NCBI GenBank assembly: GCA_009667805.1
Contig: CM019066.1
Location: 328,705,119 to 328,769,118, forward strand
Reading direction: 5' to 3'
Length of the DNA: 64,000 bases
Source: Leptobrachium leishanense
Lineage: Eukaryota > Chordata > Amphibia > Anura > Megophryidae
Under the pieces are notes generated by a model. The model had not been told where the DNA came from and searched no databases. It saw only the letters and a list, made by a program, of their open reading frames with translations. This document shows, one piece after another, positions 30,000 through 42,775 of the stretch; the first letter of the stretch is position 1, and the number at the start of each line of letters is the position of its first letter. Made by a program: the position numbers and the translations under genes.

Positions 30000-32509
30000 T
30001 AAAGTGCACCTATCCTCATCACTGCTGGCAGCCACCATTGCTTGCCTCCTATAGGCTGCTCGTTCAGCGACGAGCCAAGTAAAGCAGCGGTTGCTGAAAG
30101 GCTATTTTTCTGCAGCAGTGTATCTGTACAGTTAGTATCAAATTGGAGGAGGATCGTGCATCAGCAGGTGTTTGTGCAATTACCTCAATTGTACTAGGGG
30201 GAAGTAGAGAGCCCTGGCATTTTTGATGTGGCGATGAATGCAATTGAGATTTCTGTATTGGAAAGAAATCCAGAAAATAATATATTACTATGTTTTCAAC
30301 CATTAGATCACCGGCAAATGGAGGCTACCATCTTGTGTGTGTGCAACACAGTTACTAGACAGCTACATTGTGTTCCACTACAAGTGCTAAGTTAGCTATG
30401 CTGTATGGCTGCTTTGCAGCATTGTGATCATGTTGCGAGTGACTGACTTAGTCATAGTAGTCATTGCTGAACAGAATTTTTCATCAAAACTCTTGATCAC
30501 CCGGCATCCCTAGGCTGTCACACAGTTTTCAGGAGGCCTGAGGGAAAATGCACTGAAAGTGCCTGCTTAAAGGCACATGCAGAGAAAGGGTTAAGATCAG
30601 AGCTGTTGAAACAGCAGTTGGGCGCCGCAAGCTGCGCTCCACATGAGCAACCCTGTTTGCCTACTCTGCACATGCATTTATGTGTTTTGCCCCTTTTGTG
30701 GGGCCAGGAGCGATGAAAGGTATCACATCATGGTCTTGCACCCATGGTGACCAGGCCCCTTCCCAAGTGATCTTGACCTGCCAAAAGTTGAGCTTGCCTC
30801 TGAGCTCCCCTAACAGGTAAACATCCACAGCTGTGTTTAAAAGCTCAGATTGCTCTGCCAATGCTTTTACCAAGATGGCAGTGCCTGTATGTAAATATGA
30901 CAGGAGCACATTAACAATCTTTTCTCTGATGGTGGTTGTAACAGCAACTGGGGTTTAGTGGTCTCCGGTTTGAGGAGTAGACCCGAACCTGTTACAGAGT
31001 CCATCCCACTTCTCAAGTCAAGCAGATCCGCAGCAGCTTTCTTTCGTTCACAACCCCCAGCCAGATCTTGAGTGCTGTATAATTCTATTTATCCCTCCCC
31101 AAACACCAGGCACGACTTTGTGCAGGGAAGAATGATGATCTTTAATTTCCAGCGGGGACTAGTTATATGGGAAACAGGGAGGGGGAGGTAAAATGATATA
31201 ATCAACTGAATACATTGTCTACATGAGGGGGAGGGATTATATATTTACTTATGGCATGAAGGGTTCCAGAAATGGAGTTCTAAATGATTTTAGATTAGAA
31301 TTATTTTTCTATGAAAAAAATATTTATATTTACTCATAGCTAGCTACATTTATAAGCCTTATTCTAAAATGTTTGCCTTGCAACATTTATAGGAGAACCA
31401 CCTTAAGTTATTCTTAACCCTTTCCAAGCATTAGGATGAGCAATATTCACTTTTTAGTGCCTTTATAGTCCTTGATATTCTGTGTTCAGCAATGCTTGCA
31501 TCAATCCCTGTGATTAATGTCTGGGACGTTTCTATATTTCCACTGAAAAAAGATTAGGATATCATTGTTTACTATGTTTGACTCAACATGAGAATCAATA
31601 AACTACCATCTGTCAAAGTTATGGCATATTGTAAAAGCATATCTGCCAGGACTCTCTATTTCTATGTAAATAAATGATCTAAACACAACAGGAGGAATTT
31701 ATTCTGTTTAGACAAAGCCGGCTGTCATCTCCTCGTGTAACAGAAGAGGTGTTCCGATGTAGATCCGCGCGTATTTTCAAGCAAGGCAAATGAAACAAAA
31801 AAGAATATTAATAGCAGGTCAAATAGCTACGTTATATTGCTTACGGGAACGCTAAAGCCTCTGGTTCAGGAATCATAGGGTGAGATTTTAGCAATTAAAT
31901 AGTTGATGGATTTTTTTTTTTCCAAGCATTGGGAAAGCTGTGTTGATTGACCAAATTCTTTATGTTGGATTCTCTAATCCAAGAAATCCTGATTATCTTA
32001 TCACAGTTTAATACTACTCATACTCACGTATTGAGACCTGAAAAGTTGTGATTGTGCCGTTCTTTGACCAGCATTCGTCTTGACAGTCTATGTGATATTA
32101 AACCTCCCATTGGCATGTATGGTGTAGTGATCCCTCATAATGTTGACACCGTATATGCCCCAGATAAGGGGTTTTACTATCATCATTAACATTGTCATGA
32201 CTTGTTTTAGTCATTTATAATTACAGGTTCATATTCCAAAATCCAAAAAATTTCCGAAATCCAAAACTCTGCTGGTCGCTGGCATTTCGGATAACGGATA
32301 CTAAGCCTGTGGCAGCAAGACTGTCCAATTAAGCTTTTTCTCTGATATCTTTTAAGAAGAAAAGTAGATGTCATGAACCATATAACGCGCAAGGTACATA
32401 GGATCATTAACCTTCTCAGGAGAGTAGAGATCTTTTAAGATCAGAGCTGTTTTGACCTAAAATTTTCAATCCATTGCTTAAAAAATGACTTTTTATTGGA
32501 TTTTGCTGA
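30000..32509. other. Unassigned intronic sequence, 2.5 kb
   Basis: One of the longest stretches free of recognisable repeats. No exon-like frame with splice sites was identified. A small inverted motif (aaatccaaaaaatttccgaa with 'catttcggataacggata', 32235-32300) may be a decayed MITE end. Confidence 0.35.
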
Positions 32510-33013
32510 TTTACTGGCTGGATGGAGTAGAGGTAACCTCACTGCTCTATAGCCGTGGAGACCCAGGTTCGAATCCCAGTCAGAGCACCTCTCCAGTAAG
32601 TGTCCTTGGGCAAGACACCTATCAGCTATGAAGTCCAGTGGTAACGTCTCTTCCCTTCGACCGTGGAGAGGCAAGTCAAAATCCCATTCAGCACATCCCT
32701 CCAATACAACTGTGGAGAAGCAAATCTCGACTTTACGGGAAGTGGGTTCAACCTAACCACCAGGTCGCTGCTCTACAATCATGGAAGATGACCCGATCCC
32801 ACTCAGAAGACGCCATCAGCGAGAGCCCTTGGGCAAGACACCTAACGATATGGATGCACTTACCTCACACAATACTTGTACAACTCATAGATTGTAAATT
32901 CCCTTGGGAACAGGGTCCCCGTGAGTCAGGCCGTAACCTCCATGTGTGGTATTCTAACCGATCTTGTGAAGCGGTGCGGAATATGTGGCGCTATATAAAG
33001 GATAATAATAATT
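32510..33013 (+). mobile_element. tRNA-derived SINE (type A), with internal duplication
   Basis: The head has 'ctggatggagtagaggtaac' (A-box region) and a good B box GGTTCGAATCCC at 32568-32579. The phrase 'ccttgggcaagacacct' occurs twice (32604-32620 and 32827-32843), so the middle is duplicated. The tail 'gaatatgtggcgctatataa' with GATAATAATAAT matches the retroposon tails at 11483, 12684 and 45577. The head matches the SINE at 9895-10118, which has another LINE's tail. It is not a tRNA gene: there is no cloverleaf and the copy is embedded in a retroposon. Confidence 0.8.
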
Positions 33014-33044
33014 TAAGTGCAACAACCCATCCAACGAATTTTTA

Positions 33045-33616
33045 TTTTTATAAAAGGATTTTACCAGGAAGGATACATTGAGATTTCTCTCGTTTTCAAG
33101 TATGTCCTGGGTTCAAGAACATTGAATTGTTACAGAAATACAAAATAGTAAAATGCAAGATATTAACACAAGACCAGATATACAGATTAACAGAAAAATA
33201 AATATGGAGGAAATAAAGTCATTATGTTACATGTTTACAGGTGCATTCTGTATTGAGGTATGTTAATAGGGAACTCTTAAGGGACTTTAGACTGGGGGAA
33301 GATTTGACGGTGTCTGGGAGGTTATTCCATATTTGCGGTGCTCTAGGAAAATGAGGATCGAGCCACTTTCTTTTTGTATTGCAAGTGAGGTGCAGGTCCT
33401 GGATCTGAGGTTATAGGATGAGGGAACTGCCGGGGGAAGCAGCATATTCAGGTAGGGTGGTAGCTTCCCAGAAAAGCTCTTAAACACCAGGTTGGAAAGG
33501 TGAAGGGTGCGTTTAGACTCCAGCGATGGCCAGTTTAGTTCTTTTAACATGTCACAATGGTGGGACATGTAGTTACATTGTAGCATAAAGCGACAGAATG
33601 AGTTATACAATACATA
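33045..33616 (-). mobile_element. LINE 3' end, copy 4, with RT C-terminal remnant
   Basis: On the minus strand, 33610-33287 encodes a readable RT C-terminal tail (LNWPSLESKRTLHLSNLVFK, then KLPPYLNMLLPPAVPSSYNL), typical of L2/Rex1/CR1-group LINEs. It is followed by the family 3' UTR down to 'tggtaaaatccttttataaa' at 33045. This is the best-preserved coding remnant of this second LINE family in the window. It is 5'-truncated. Confidence 0.85.
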
Positions 33617-33835
33617 AGGGGTTATTCATAAACCACCGAAATGTCGGTGCTTTTCACTTCAGAGGACTTTGGCGTTTCCATTTCGCTGACATTTCGGGGA
33701 ATCCACTAGTCACTGAATGGTCACTGTAGTGCGCCGAAGATGGAGTGGCCGAAGCTTCATGAAAAAGTTGGAGAATGTTACCGAAGAGCACTGTAGTGAC
33801 CTTGGCGAAATCCACCGAGCAGAAAAAAACAAAAC
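33617..33835. mobile_element. Possible MITE 'M' fragment, copy 3
   Basis: It opens 'aaggggttattcataaacca' and has the family-like 'ccgaaatgtcggtgcttttc' phrase. No matching right end was found. A-rich sequence follows to 34077. Confidence 0.4.
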
Positions 33836-34077
33836 TGAACTTTCTCAGTGTCCTAATAGGTGTTTAAACTAATAAAAATGCAGTAACATATGTCTAAATA
33901 ATAATAAATAAGGTCCTTTTAAAAAATAACATAAAAAGGTCTGCTACAGAATAACAAAAAGGATTTTTAAAAAAATTGGGGGGGGGGGGTAAATAAATAA
34001 GGAAAAAATACAAAACGGTGTTCTAAAAAAAGGCTTTTTGCTGAAATTGAAAAGAATAAACGGTTTAAAAAAATTAT

Positions 34078-34966
34078 CAGGGTTATCCAAAGCGATTCGA
34101 AAAGTCACCGCACGTTCGGTGACTTTTCGTTCTCTTCAATTCGGTTCCTTTTGCCGATTGCATTTCGGTGACCCTGCGGTGTATTCAGCAAACACCACAG
34201 GGTCCCCGAATTGCAGGGAAAAGCTGCCGAAAACCTGACGAACACTAACCGAATGCACGCTGAAAACAAGCAAAAACATCTGGATTAACCTTCGAAAAAG
34301 CCGAAAGGGAGCCGAAAAGGAGCCGAATCACACAGAGCCGAAGCAGCTGTGACGTAGAGGAGGCAGTGAATAAATTAGAAAAACCATTTGTATGAATCTG
34401 GGAAAATGAAACGCTGTTTGCAAAGAAACTACTGAGCGAAAAAGTCTGAAATTTTCACAGGAGGTCCAGGGGATGATAATAAAGAGGGCTGTTACAAAAA
34501 AAATAAGTAAACTGAAAAAAAAATCAAAAAAAATCGACTTTTAAAAAAAAAAAAAAAAAATGCTTAAAGTATCCTAAAAAATCTATAAATAAAGAGACTT
34601 TTTGCTGCAGAATTTTATAATGAACGGTTTATTAGATATTGAATTAAAACGGGAATATTTTTAACATTGAAGCCTATGGGATTCTCCTGAATAAATTTGC
34701 CGAATGAAACCACCGAATGGCAGGGCATTAGGGGACCTTTCAATGCTGGTTTGTGTTCTCTGAATAGCCGAAGCAGTGCTTTTTCATGGGGATTTCACTG
34801 CCCTCGAACAGGCACCGAACAGGCACCGTATGTGCAGGCAATTCGCCAGGATTTGGCGAATTGCCTGCTCTCTGGATAGCCGAATGTCCAGGAAAGGTAA
34901 CCGAACGCTGATTTTCAGCATTCGGTTACCTTTCTCAAGCAATTCGGATCTCTTTGGATAACCCTG
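34078..34966 (+). mobile_element. Tc1/mariner-type MITE 'M', copy 4
   Basis: CAGGGTTATCCAAAGCGATT at the left pairs with CTCTTTGGATAACCCTG at the right. TA follows the right end. It is collinear with copies 1 and 6, including 'gcgaaaagtcaccgcacg'-type, 'ccctgcggtgtattcagcaa' and 'tgaatagccgaagcagtgct' blocks. It contains a 20-base A run at 34541-34560. Confidence 0.8.
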
Positions 34967-35458
34967 TATGTTTTTTTTAAAAAAAAAAAAAATAACTCCG
35001 AAATCTGTATTTCTTAGCAGTTTGTTATAGTATTTTAAAATGGGAAAAGTTGCCAAACAATAACTTTCGAGTTCATTCTTTAGCTAATTCTTCTGTTTAC
35101 TAAAGCCAAATTTTAGATTTTTTTTTTTATTATTTTTTTTTTTAGGGGGAAGGGATAATTAGATGCTTTTTTGTAGTGTAAATGCTGCAAAAAAATCTGA
35201 TTTAGAAATTGGGTGCACAAAATATATATTCGTAAAATATGCATTACAATTACTTTTATATGAAACTGCAAGAAAAGTTTTTAAGGAGTCTAATCAAGCT
35301 GAAAAAACGTAATTCTTTCACATTGATACATAATAACACATTTCTTGTAATATTGTTGTATGAAATAATCCAATATTTATTTGTATTTTAAGTATACTTT
35401 TCCACTCCTCTATCCACAGAGGATGTTTTATATAAATTTAGTAAATCTAAATATCAGT
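34967..35458. other. AT-rich unassigned sequence
   Basis: A/T homopolymer runs at 34973-34993 and 35118-35143. No gene features seen. Confidence 0.4.
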
Positions 35459-35879
35459 TACAGTGGCAAGAAAAAGTATGTGAACCCTTTGGGATTACGT
35501 GGAATTTTGCATGGTGTAATGCCCCGCGCCGCGGTCGGACCGCGGCCGCCATGTTGGGACGCCTGACAAACTCACCTGAGGTCCCTCGTGGCGCGTCGCT
35601 CCTTGGTTCCGGCCTGCAGCTCGAGGGAGGAGAGCCAGGATGTGTCCCACGCCGCCTCCGCGATCCGTCTGAGCAGAAGGCAGGCGCGCATGCGCGATCG
35701 TCCATCCTAGAGCATGAAGACCTAGGTACTCTGGCGCCCTCTGCTAGTCAAGTTAAGGTACTACACCCCACCTGCACTGGAGATCCTCGTATACCACCAA
35801 TTAATTTACCTAGCACTCAGGTATCCTCATTCCACCTGCGAGTCCCAGGTGAACGGTGTTCGTATGATTCCTTGAACCC

Positions 35880-35887
35880 TATTTAAA
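35880..35887 (+). promoter_or_regulatory. TATA-like box of the solo LTR
   Basis: TATTTAAA follows about 365 bp of GC-rich sequence and precedes the tandem array, matching the layout of the Gypsy LTR at 21953-22697. Confidence 0.5.
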
Positions 35888-36007
35888 CCTGCCGCCTTCT
35901 CCATCTCATTAACCAGGTTATACTGTGGTTATACCACGTTACCCAGTGGTTCCCCTTCGTGTTCCTCTAAAAGGATTCTGACTTCCGTTCCTGCTGCTGA
36001 TACAGCC

Positions 36008-36590
36008 TTACTCCGGTTCCTGTTGCCACGTTACAACTCCGGTTCCTGTTGCCACGGTACAACTCCGGTTCCTGTTGCCACGGTACAACTCCGGTTCCTG
36101 TTGCCACGGTACAACTCCGGTTCCTGTTGCCATGGTACAACTCCGGTTCCTGTTGCCACGGTACAACTCTGCTCTGGTTCCTGTTGCCACGGTACAACTC
36201 CGCTCTGGTTCCTGTTGCCACGGTACAACGCCGCTCTGGTTCCTGTTGCCACGGTACAACGCCGCTCTGGTTCCTGTTGCCACGGTACAACGCCGCTCTG
36301 GTTCCTGTTGCCACGGTACAACGCCGCTCTGGTTCCTGTTGCCACGGTACAACGCCGCTCCGGTTCCTGTTGCCACAGTACAACTCCGCTCCGGTTCCTG
36401 TTGCCACAGTACAGCTCCACTCCGGTTCCCGCTGCCACAGTACAGCTCCGCTCCTGTTGCCACGGTACAGCTCTGCTTCCGCTCCTGCTGTCACGATACA
36501 GCTCCGCTTCTGTTGTCACGATACAGCTCCGCTTCTGTTGCCACGATACAGCTCCACTTCTGTTCCTGCCACCACGGTACAGCTCCATTC
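36008..36590. repeat. 26/31-bp minisatellite in the solo LTR
   Basis: Units are built on 'ggttcctgttgccacggtac'. The early ones are 26 bp, the middle ones 31 bp with an added 'gccgctct'-type block, and the later ones more diverged (ctgttgtcacgatacagctc). The frames across it are repetitive by-products. Confidence 0.9.
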
Positions 36591-37201
36591 CGCTTCCATA
36601 TTCAAGATTGCCATTGCAGTACCAGTTCCACCTCTCGGCATACCTCTATTCCTGGACTACTTCCAAGATTACAACCGTACTTATTTATCCTTACAACTCT
36701 TCGTTCTGGACTTTTATTTCTGTCAAAAGAAACTTTACATTACTTTATTCTGGACTTATATTTTGTTGCCTTCAGTAAAGTTTAACCAATCATATTCCTT
36801 CTGGTCTCCTTCGGCTTGCCATTGGGTTCCATACACCCAACACCATACAGTGGTCAAAGCCTCTGTCCTTACACATGGATTGGTCATAAAATGTGCTCTG
36901 ATCCTCCTCTGTCGCAACAATTTGAAAAACACAGTCTGCTTAAAATAATACAACACAAACATTATATGTTTTCATGTGTTTATTGAACATAACATATAAA
37001 AATTCACAGTGCAGGGTGGAAAAAGTATGTGAACCCCTAGCCTAATGACTTCTCCAAGAGCTAATTGGAGCCAGGAGTGAGCCAACCTTGAGTCCAACCA
37101 GTGTGATATTATTGATGTGTTGCTGAAAGCTGTCCTGCCCTTTAAAAACACACACCAGTTTTGGGTTTGCTGGTTTCAAGAAGCACTGCCTGATGCGAAC
37201 C

Positions 37202-38216
<1,015 letters not shown>

Positions 38217-38299
38217 AGTCCAAAGGTTCACATACTTTTTCCACCCTGCACTGTGAATGTTTACATGTTCTGTTCAATAAAAACATGAAAACATATATA

Positions 38300-38500
38300 A
38301 TAGAAACATAGAAACATAGAAAAATGTCGGCAGATAAGAACCTTTCGGCCCATCTAGTCTGCCCAATTACATGGATACTTGACCTGGATTTATCTTTTGT
38401 TTAGGATAGCCTTATGCCTATCCCATGCTTGCTTAAATTCAACATTTCTGTTTAGGATAGCCTTATGCCTATCCCATGCTTGCTTAAATTCAACATTAAA
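38300..38500 (-). mobile_element. CR1 3' fragment with a ~50-bp tandem duplication
   Basis: It holds the CR1 3' end: octamer-type 'atagaaacatagaaacatag', 'aaaatgtcggcagataagaa', 'tttcggcccatctagtctgc'. The segment 'gtttaggatagccttatgcc...cttaaattcaacat' is present twice in tandem (about 38399-38447 and 38450-38498). ATAAT on either side (about 38297-38301 and 38500-38504) may be its target duplication. Confidence 0.8.
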
Positions 38501-38644
38501 TAATGTTTGTGTTGTATTATTTTAAGCAGACTGTGTTTTTCAAATTGTTGTGGCTTAGATGACGATCAGAGCACATTTTATGACCAAGTCATGCAAACCT
38601 CCACGTAATCCCAAAGGGTTCACATACTTTTTCTTGCCACTGTA

Positions 38645-39534
38645 TATCAAAATATTTATTTCTAGAATTTGAGAACCAAGATGTATAATCGTCCAACACA
38701 TCATGTTTTGAGTCCATCAACTTCATTAAGTCAAAAAGAAAAATCTCCATCCTCCATATGGCACCATCTAATTATCCAGACAACAGACAAGATTTATAGT
38801 TGGACAGGCATACCATCCTTGTATTTTTTTTTTCTCTTCTTCAGTTGGTTGGGTAAATAAAGTCTCAAGCCACCTGTTAGCATTACATCATTCATTCCCA
38901 AGAACACAGTTGCACGAAATGCTTTAAACAAAGTAGTTCTTCTTGTATTGTTTGCACTCAAAGAGCTGATGTCATGCCAACTGATGTCATTGTGTACTTT
39001 TGTATCATCGCCATAGTTACCGGGCAGGTGGAAAGCCTACAGCTGATGTCATTGTAAATATAGGGGTAAAAAAAAAAAAAAAAGGTTGAGTGAGTTTTAA
39101 AGCAGTTGGTTTGATACGCAAAGCCAAGTTCCCTGCCACAGTCCGAGATGACAAAACATTGATTCTTTGCTCAGCAGTCCAATAGAATTAATGCATTTTA
39201 ATATTTCGGAAACACGCAAATCAATTCTCTATGGTCATTTCTGTTTAATTTTTGGGAATTCTTTTCAATATGTAAACTTTATTTTTATATAACAAAGTTG
39301 TTTTGACTTTAAAGGAAACAAAAAAGATGAATAACGAAACCTCTAATGAGGTTGCATGTGCAATGGACTTTCATAAAGTCCTTTATTCTGAATGTATTTA
39401 ATAATAATCATAGTCGGAAGCATTAGTTATTGCCCAACACTCTTAATACATCCAAAAATATAATTTTCTTTACTTCTTTAAAGCCCCAGGATTATAATAA
39501 ATACTTAGAAAGGACAGATTGATACGCCATCAAC
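38645..39534. other. Unassigned sequence
   Basis: AT-rich DNA with an A run at 39068-39082. No gene or element ends recognised. Confidence 0.35.
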
Positions 39535-39547
39535 ATCCCTGAGTGAT

Positions 39548-40032
39548 TTATAACAAAGAAAAAAATGCGCTTATTCCCATTATACCGTGTGAAACTAAAC
39601 ACAATTAGAGGTTTGATATCTTATTAATGGCCATTATAAGACTAAGCTCGCCCGCCAGCGTCAAGGCACCTATAATGAGGGCGAATTCTATCCAAAAATG
39701 AAACCACAGGCTGCTGTATAGCAAACCATACCTGCTCATGCTGCTTGTCAGACATGAGGTAGACCGGTGGGCCTTTTATTTATGCTCCCCCAGAAACAAA
39801 AATCCACTTTGGGATCAAAAACAAAGACACGGAGCGGGATCTTGCTGCAGGGATGACCTGACTGGAAGTACATTGAAACATACATAGTACAGGAGGGGTG
39901 GGGTCGCGCCTATTCCCCGATGGGGCGGCTGCAACCACCAAATGCATCCAGCCCAACACTGTTGGGCTGGTTGCATTTGGTGGTTGCAGCCGCCCCATCG
40001 GGGAATAGGCACGACCCCACCCCTCCTGTACT
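39548..40032. mobile_element. Interspersed repeat 'X', copy 2, with terminal foldback
   Basis: It is collinear with copy 1 (5528-6973 minus the Helitron) from 'gcgcttattcccattatacc' to 'gctgcaaccaccaaatgcat', then turns back on itself (palindrome 39885-40033). It is flanked by a 13-bp direct repeat ATCCCTGAGTGAT (39535-39547 and 40033-40045). A duplication of that length is more like target-primed retroposition than DNA transposition. Confidence 0.75.
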
Positions 40033-40033
40033 A
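39885..40033. repeat. Near-perfect palindrome ending repeat X copy 2
   Basis: 'Tagtacaggaggggtggggt' at the left pairs with its complement at the right. The arms are about 73 bp around the centre 'cccaacactgttggg' and differ at only a few positions. Copy 1 has only the left arm, so the foldback is specific to copy 2. Confidence 0.9.
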
Positions 40034-40387
40034 TCCCTGAGTGATGTACTGGTTACCCTACTTTTTCAATACATTACACGATTACTTATTAGTTCTGTAA
40101 AAATGAATATGATAAAACATGAGCTAACTTTAATGGCTATTTCTAGGAAAAAAAGAGAAACCATCTACAAAAACTATTAAATCACATATTCAAGTACTAG
40201 CCTAAAGCTGTAAGTAGTAGAATGATCCGTATGAGCCGACATAGGGCTCTGTATAATTTGGCCCGATGGCCAAATCAGTATTTTCTGAACGATTTTCATC
40301 CGGAAGATTCAAATGCAGGTTTACTTGCATCTTGATTCCCGATAAAAATTTGGATCAAACATCGGCTCTTGCGGCTACACCTTTCAA

Positions 40388-40560
40388 TGGAAATATCAGC
40401 TATTATTATACATTTTTAAATAACCAACAGTTTCCACAGTGCTTTGCAGTAACCAATGGAAACAAGACAAAATTAAGACAAACATAGGAACAGAAATAAG
40501 AGGTGTAGAGGGCCCTGCTCAGATGAGTTTATAGTCTCGGAGTTTGGTGCATGGAAGACG
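40388..40560 (-). mobile_element. Old retroposon tail of the 'gcgctttataaa' type
   Basis: The block 'tccacagtgctttgcagtaa' with 'gagggccctgctcagatgag' aligns loosely with the tails at 11483 and 12684, in the same orientation but more diverged. Confidence 0.5.
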
Positions 40561-40712
40561 AGAGGAGTTTACTGGTCATCAGGAACACTGGCACTAGTGT
40601 TATAGAAATGGTGGGGTCATGGAAGGGGCCTCAATCATGATGTGGGAGTAGGTGAGGAGGAAACTAGATCGGCATCAGTATTGTGGTATGCTAATCTGAA
40701 GAGATGGGTTTA

Positions 40713-41075
40713 ATCCCTTGATGACCAGGCGGTTTTACGATTATCCGAAAGTTCCCGTTGCTGTTTTTTACAATTCTGTGCTGTTTGTGTTTTAAGTCTA
40801 ATTTTCCTCTCACTCGTTTATGGAACTCACACATATTATTTACCGTTTTTCTCGCCATTAAATAGATTTTCTAAAGATACATTAATTTCCAGCGTGAAAT
40901 AATTTACTATAAAACAAATTCTGAAATATGATGAAAAAATGGAAAACCACGCTTTTTCGAACTTTTTAATCCACAAAATTTTCAACCGCCAAAAAAGACC
41001 CTGGCTAAATCGTTTCAAAATTTTGTCCTGAAATTAGAGATACCCAATTTTTACATGTTTTTGCTTTTTAAGCAG
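40713..41075. mobile_element. Partial piggyBac-type element, one end
   Basis: It begins after TTAA (40709-40712) with TCCCTTGATGACCAGGCGGT and is the reverse complement of 55076-55431, the right half of the element at 54369-55431. It has no second terminus. Confidence 0.7.
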
Positions 41076-41224
41076 AGATTCAAATCCTCTTCAAAAAAAA
41101 TAATAGAGCTGGAGAGACGTGTTTTATATTGCAATAATGAACGTGCAGTTACGATTTTCAGATGAAAAGTTGTCTGTTAATGATTAAATCTTGTTGTTCA
41201 AGGTGTTGCCTGTGTTTCCTCTTT

Positions 41225-41473
41225 GGGCCTCCTCACCCTCACACTCGGCCACAACTCGACCGCTGGATCATTGCGTCACTTGCGGAGCTTGGCTCCTATT
41301 GGATACAAATTGTATCTCCGCTCCCCTGGCTCGGCTGGACTCAGGAGATTCCCTGGCTCGGTCAGGCCTTCAGGCCCAGGTTTGGATGACGGAGTTTTGG
41401 TCTTGGTTTTCGGCCAAGCTCAGCCTTCGGTTTCGGTATCGGAGTGAAAATTTTTTGTTTCGGTGCATCACTA
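41225..41473. mobile_element. Possible hAT-like MITE, right end only
   Basis: The sequence grows rich in 'cggtttcggtatcgg' and ends TTTCGGTGCATCACTA, which resembles hAT MITE termini (compare 62089-62899). The left terminus and an 8-bp duplication were not found. Confidence 0.35.
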
Positions 41474-42463
41474 ATGGAAATGAACCCTTCCAGTGGAGGA
41501 GGTTATTTCAAATCCTTATCGCAATCGTTTGCTGAACAAAGTTTACTTTCCTACCGCATGGAAAACTGACTAATGCATTCTTCCTTTCATCGTTCTGCTT
41601 TCATAGAAAGCGCAATAAACTGTCCTTTCGTCTCACATCAGTCAGCATTTGGTATTTGGAAGCAACACCCTCTTGTGCTTTAAGTAGATGTCTTCCACTT
41701 GACTTTGGGTGTTCCCATAAGCTTTTCTTTTTATTAAATGAGTCACTGCGTTTTGGCCTTTTGAACCCATGTATAATCATTTCTATTAGCGCTGTTGATC
41801 ACTTTTAAAGTTACACATCGGAAATTATCATATTGTTTTATTGTTGGCAGTCGGCTTAGGATTTATTCAGGGATCTTTTTGTTTTGTTGTTTGCGAGGAA
41901 AGACTATTATTGGCCGGACTTCTTATGGCGTAAATCCCGTTGCAGAACAGATGCTTTATTATCCAATCTTTTTTGGTTGCATAAACCAAGAAACATTGTA
42001 CACTTGGGAGTGCTGCTTCCTTTGGATGCAGTCTGGATAGAGAATGGACATCCAAAAGAAGATGATGAATTAATCATATGTAAATAGGCAAAATTGATTA
42101 AAAGTAGACTAGTACAGATGTATGTATAGAATCTTTTGGGATACTGTACTGTTTACAGGTTACAGAATGACACTGGGATTCAGGTAGTAAAGGATTAAAA
42201 TGATTTGACGGTTTAGAGCAACACATACATTGAGTTGGATAGAGAAGGAGGAAAAGAGGAGATGTGTGTTTGTGAAGGTTATCTTGTTAAGTTATAAAAG
42301 TGGTGAGACCTTACACTAGTGAAATCCATCTGCAACTACAGGCGGTTATTATTGGATCTATAGTCTCTTTATGGTCTCACTACAAGGGTTATTTACTAAC
42401 CACCATTCTTTCAAAGAAGGAAAAGTAGGTGTCAGTGCACTTTCTACCAGTGTCTACAACTTA
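41474..42463. other. Unassigned sequence
   Basis: No exon, RNA gene or element terminus recognised. Confidence 0.35.
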
Positions 42464-42775
42464 GGCCAGGGTCAGACGAGCGGTTTTCAGAGTGGAAGGA
42501 ACATACGTGAGAGTGGACGTTCCTTCCACTCGGACGCCCATGTGGCCACCTCACTGAGCGCAGTTAGTGCGCTCAGCACTACAAAGCTTGATCCTCATAT
42601 GGAGGATCGCGCTTTGCAGCCCTGTCGAGCCCCGTTGTAGCTTTTCGACGGGAGGCTTTCAGCACATCGGCTGTAGCGTGCGCAATTTGTGAGCATGCTA
42701 CAGCGTGTCCGTCACAGCAGACGCCGGGAGGCACATCAGTACTCGTGCACTTAGTGCCCTCATCTGACCCCGGCC
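42464..42775. mobile_element. PIF/Harbinger-like MITE, copy 3
   Basis: GGCCAGGGTCAGACGAGCGG at the left pairs with the right end TCTGACCCCGGCC. The 3-bp duplication TTA lies at 42461-42463 and 42776-42778. It has the usual internal pair of 'ggaacat/cgttccttccact' arms. Confidence 0.85.

Larger units (their letters stand above)
35515..36873 (+). mobile_element. Solo LTR with internal minisatellite
   Basis: It begins TGTAATGCCC and ends GTCCTTACA (TGTAA/TTACA inverted ends). It is flanked by the 5-bp duplication CATGG (35510-35514 and 36874-36878). The right inverted repeat of the host Tc1 element shows the same region without this insertion. A TATTTAAA box at 35880-35887 after a GC-rich U3 suggests + orientation. 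A 26/31-bp tandem array fills 36008-36590. No internal gag/pol is present, so it arose by LTR recombination. Family unknown; probably an ERV or Gypsy-type LTR. Confidence 0.85.

Noticed and set aside
32510..32600. Possible tRNA gene (good B box GGTTCGAATCC)
   Set aside because: No acceptor-stem pairing or complete cloverleaf was found, and the sequence continues into a SINE body with a LINE-type tail.
35967..36948. Frames of up to 299 codons such as CCHGTTPVPVATVQL repeats
   Set aside because: They are translations of the 26/31-bp array in the solo LTR and are open in several frames at once.
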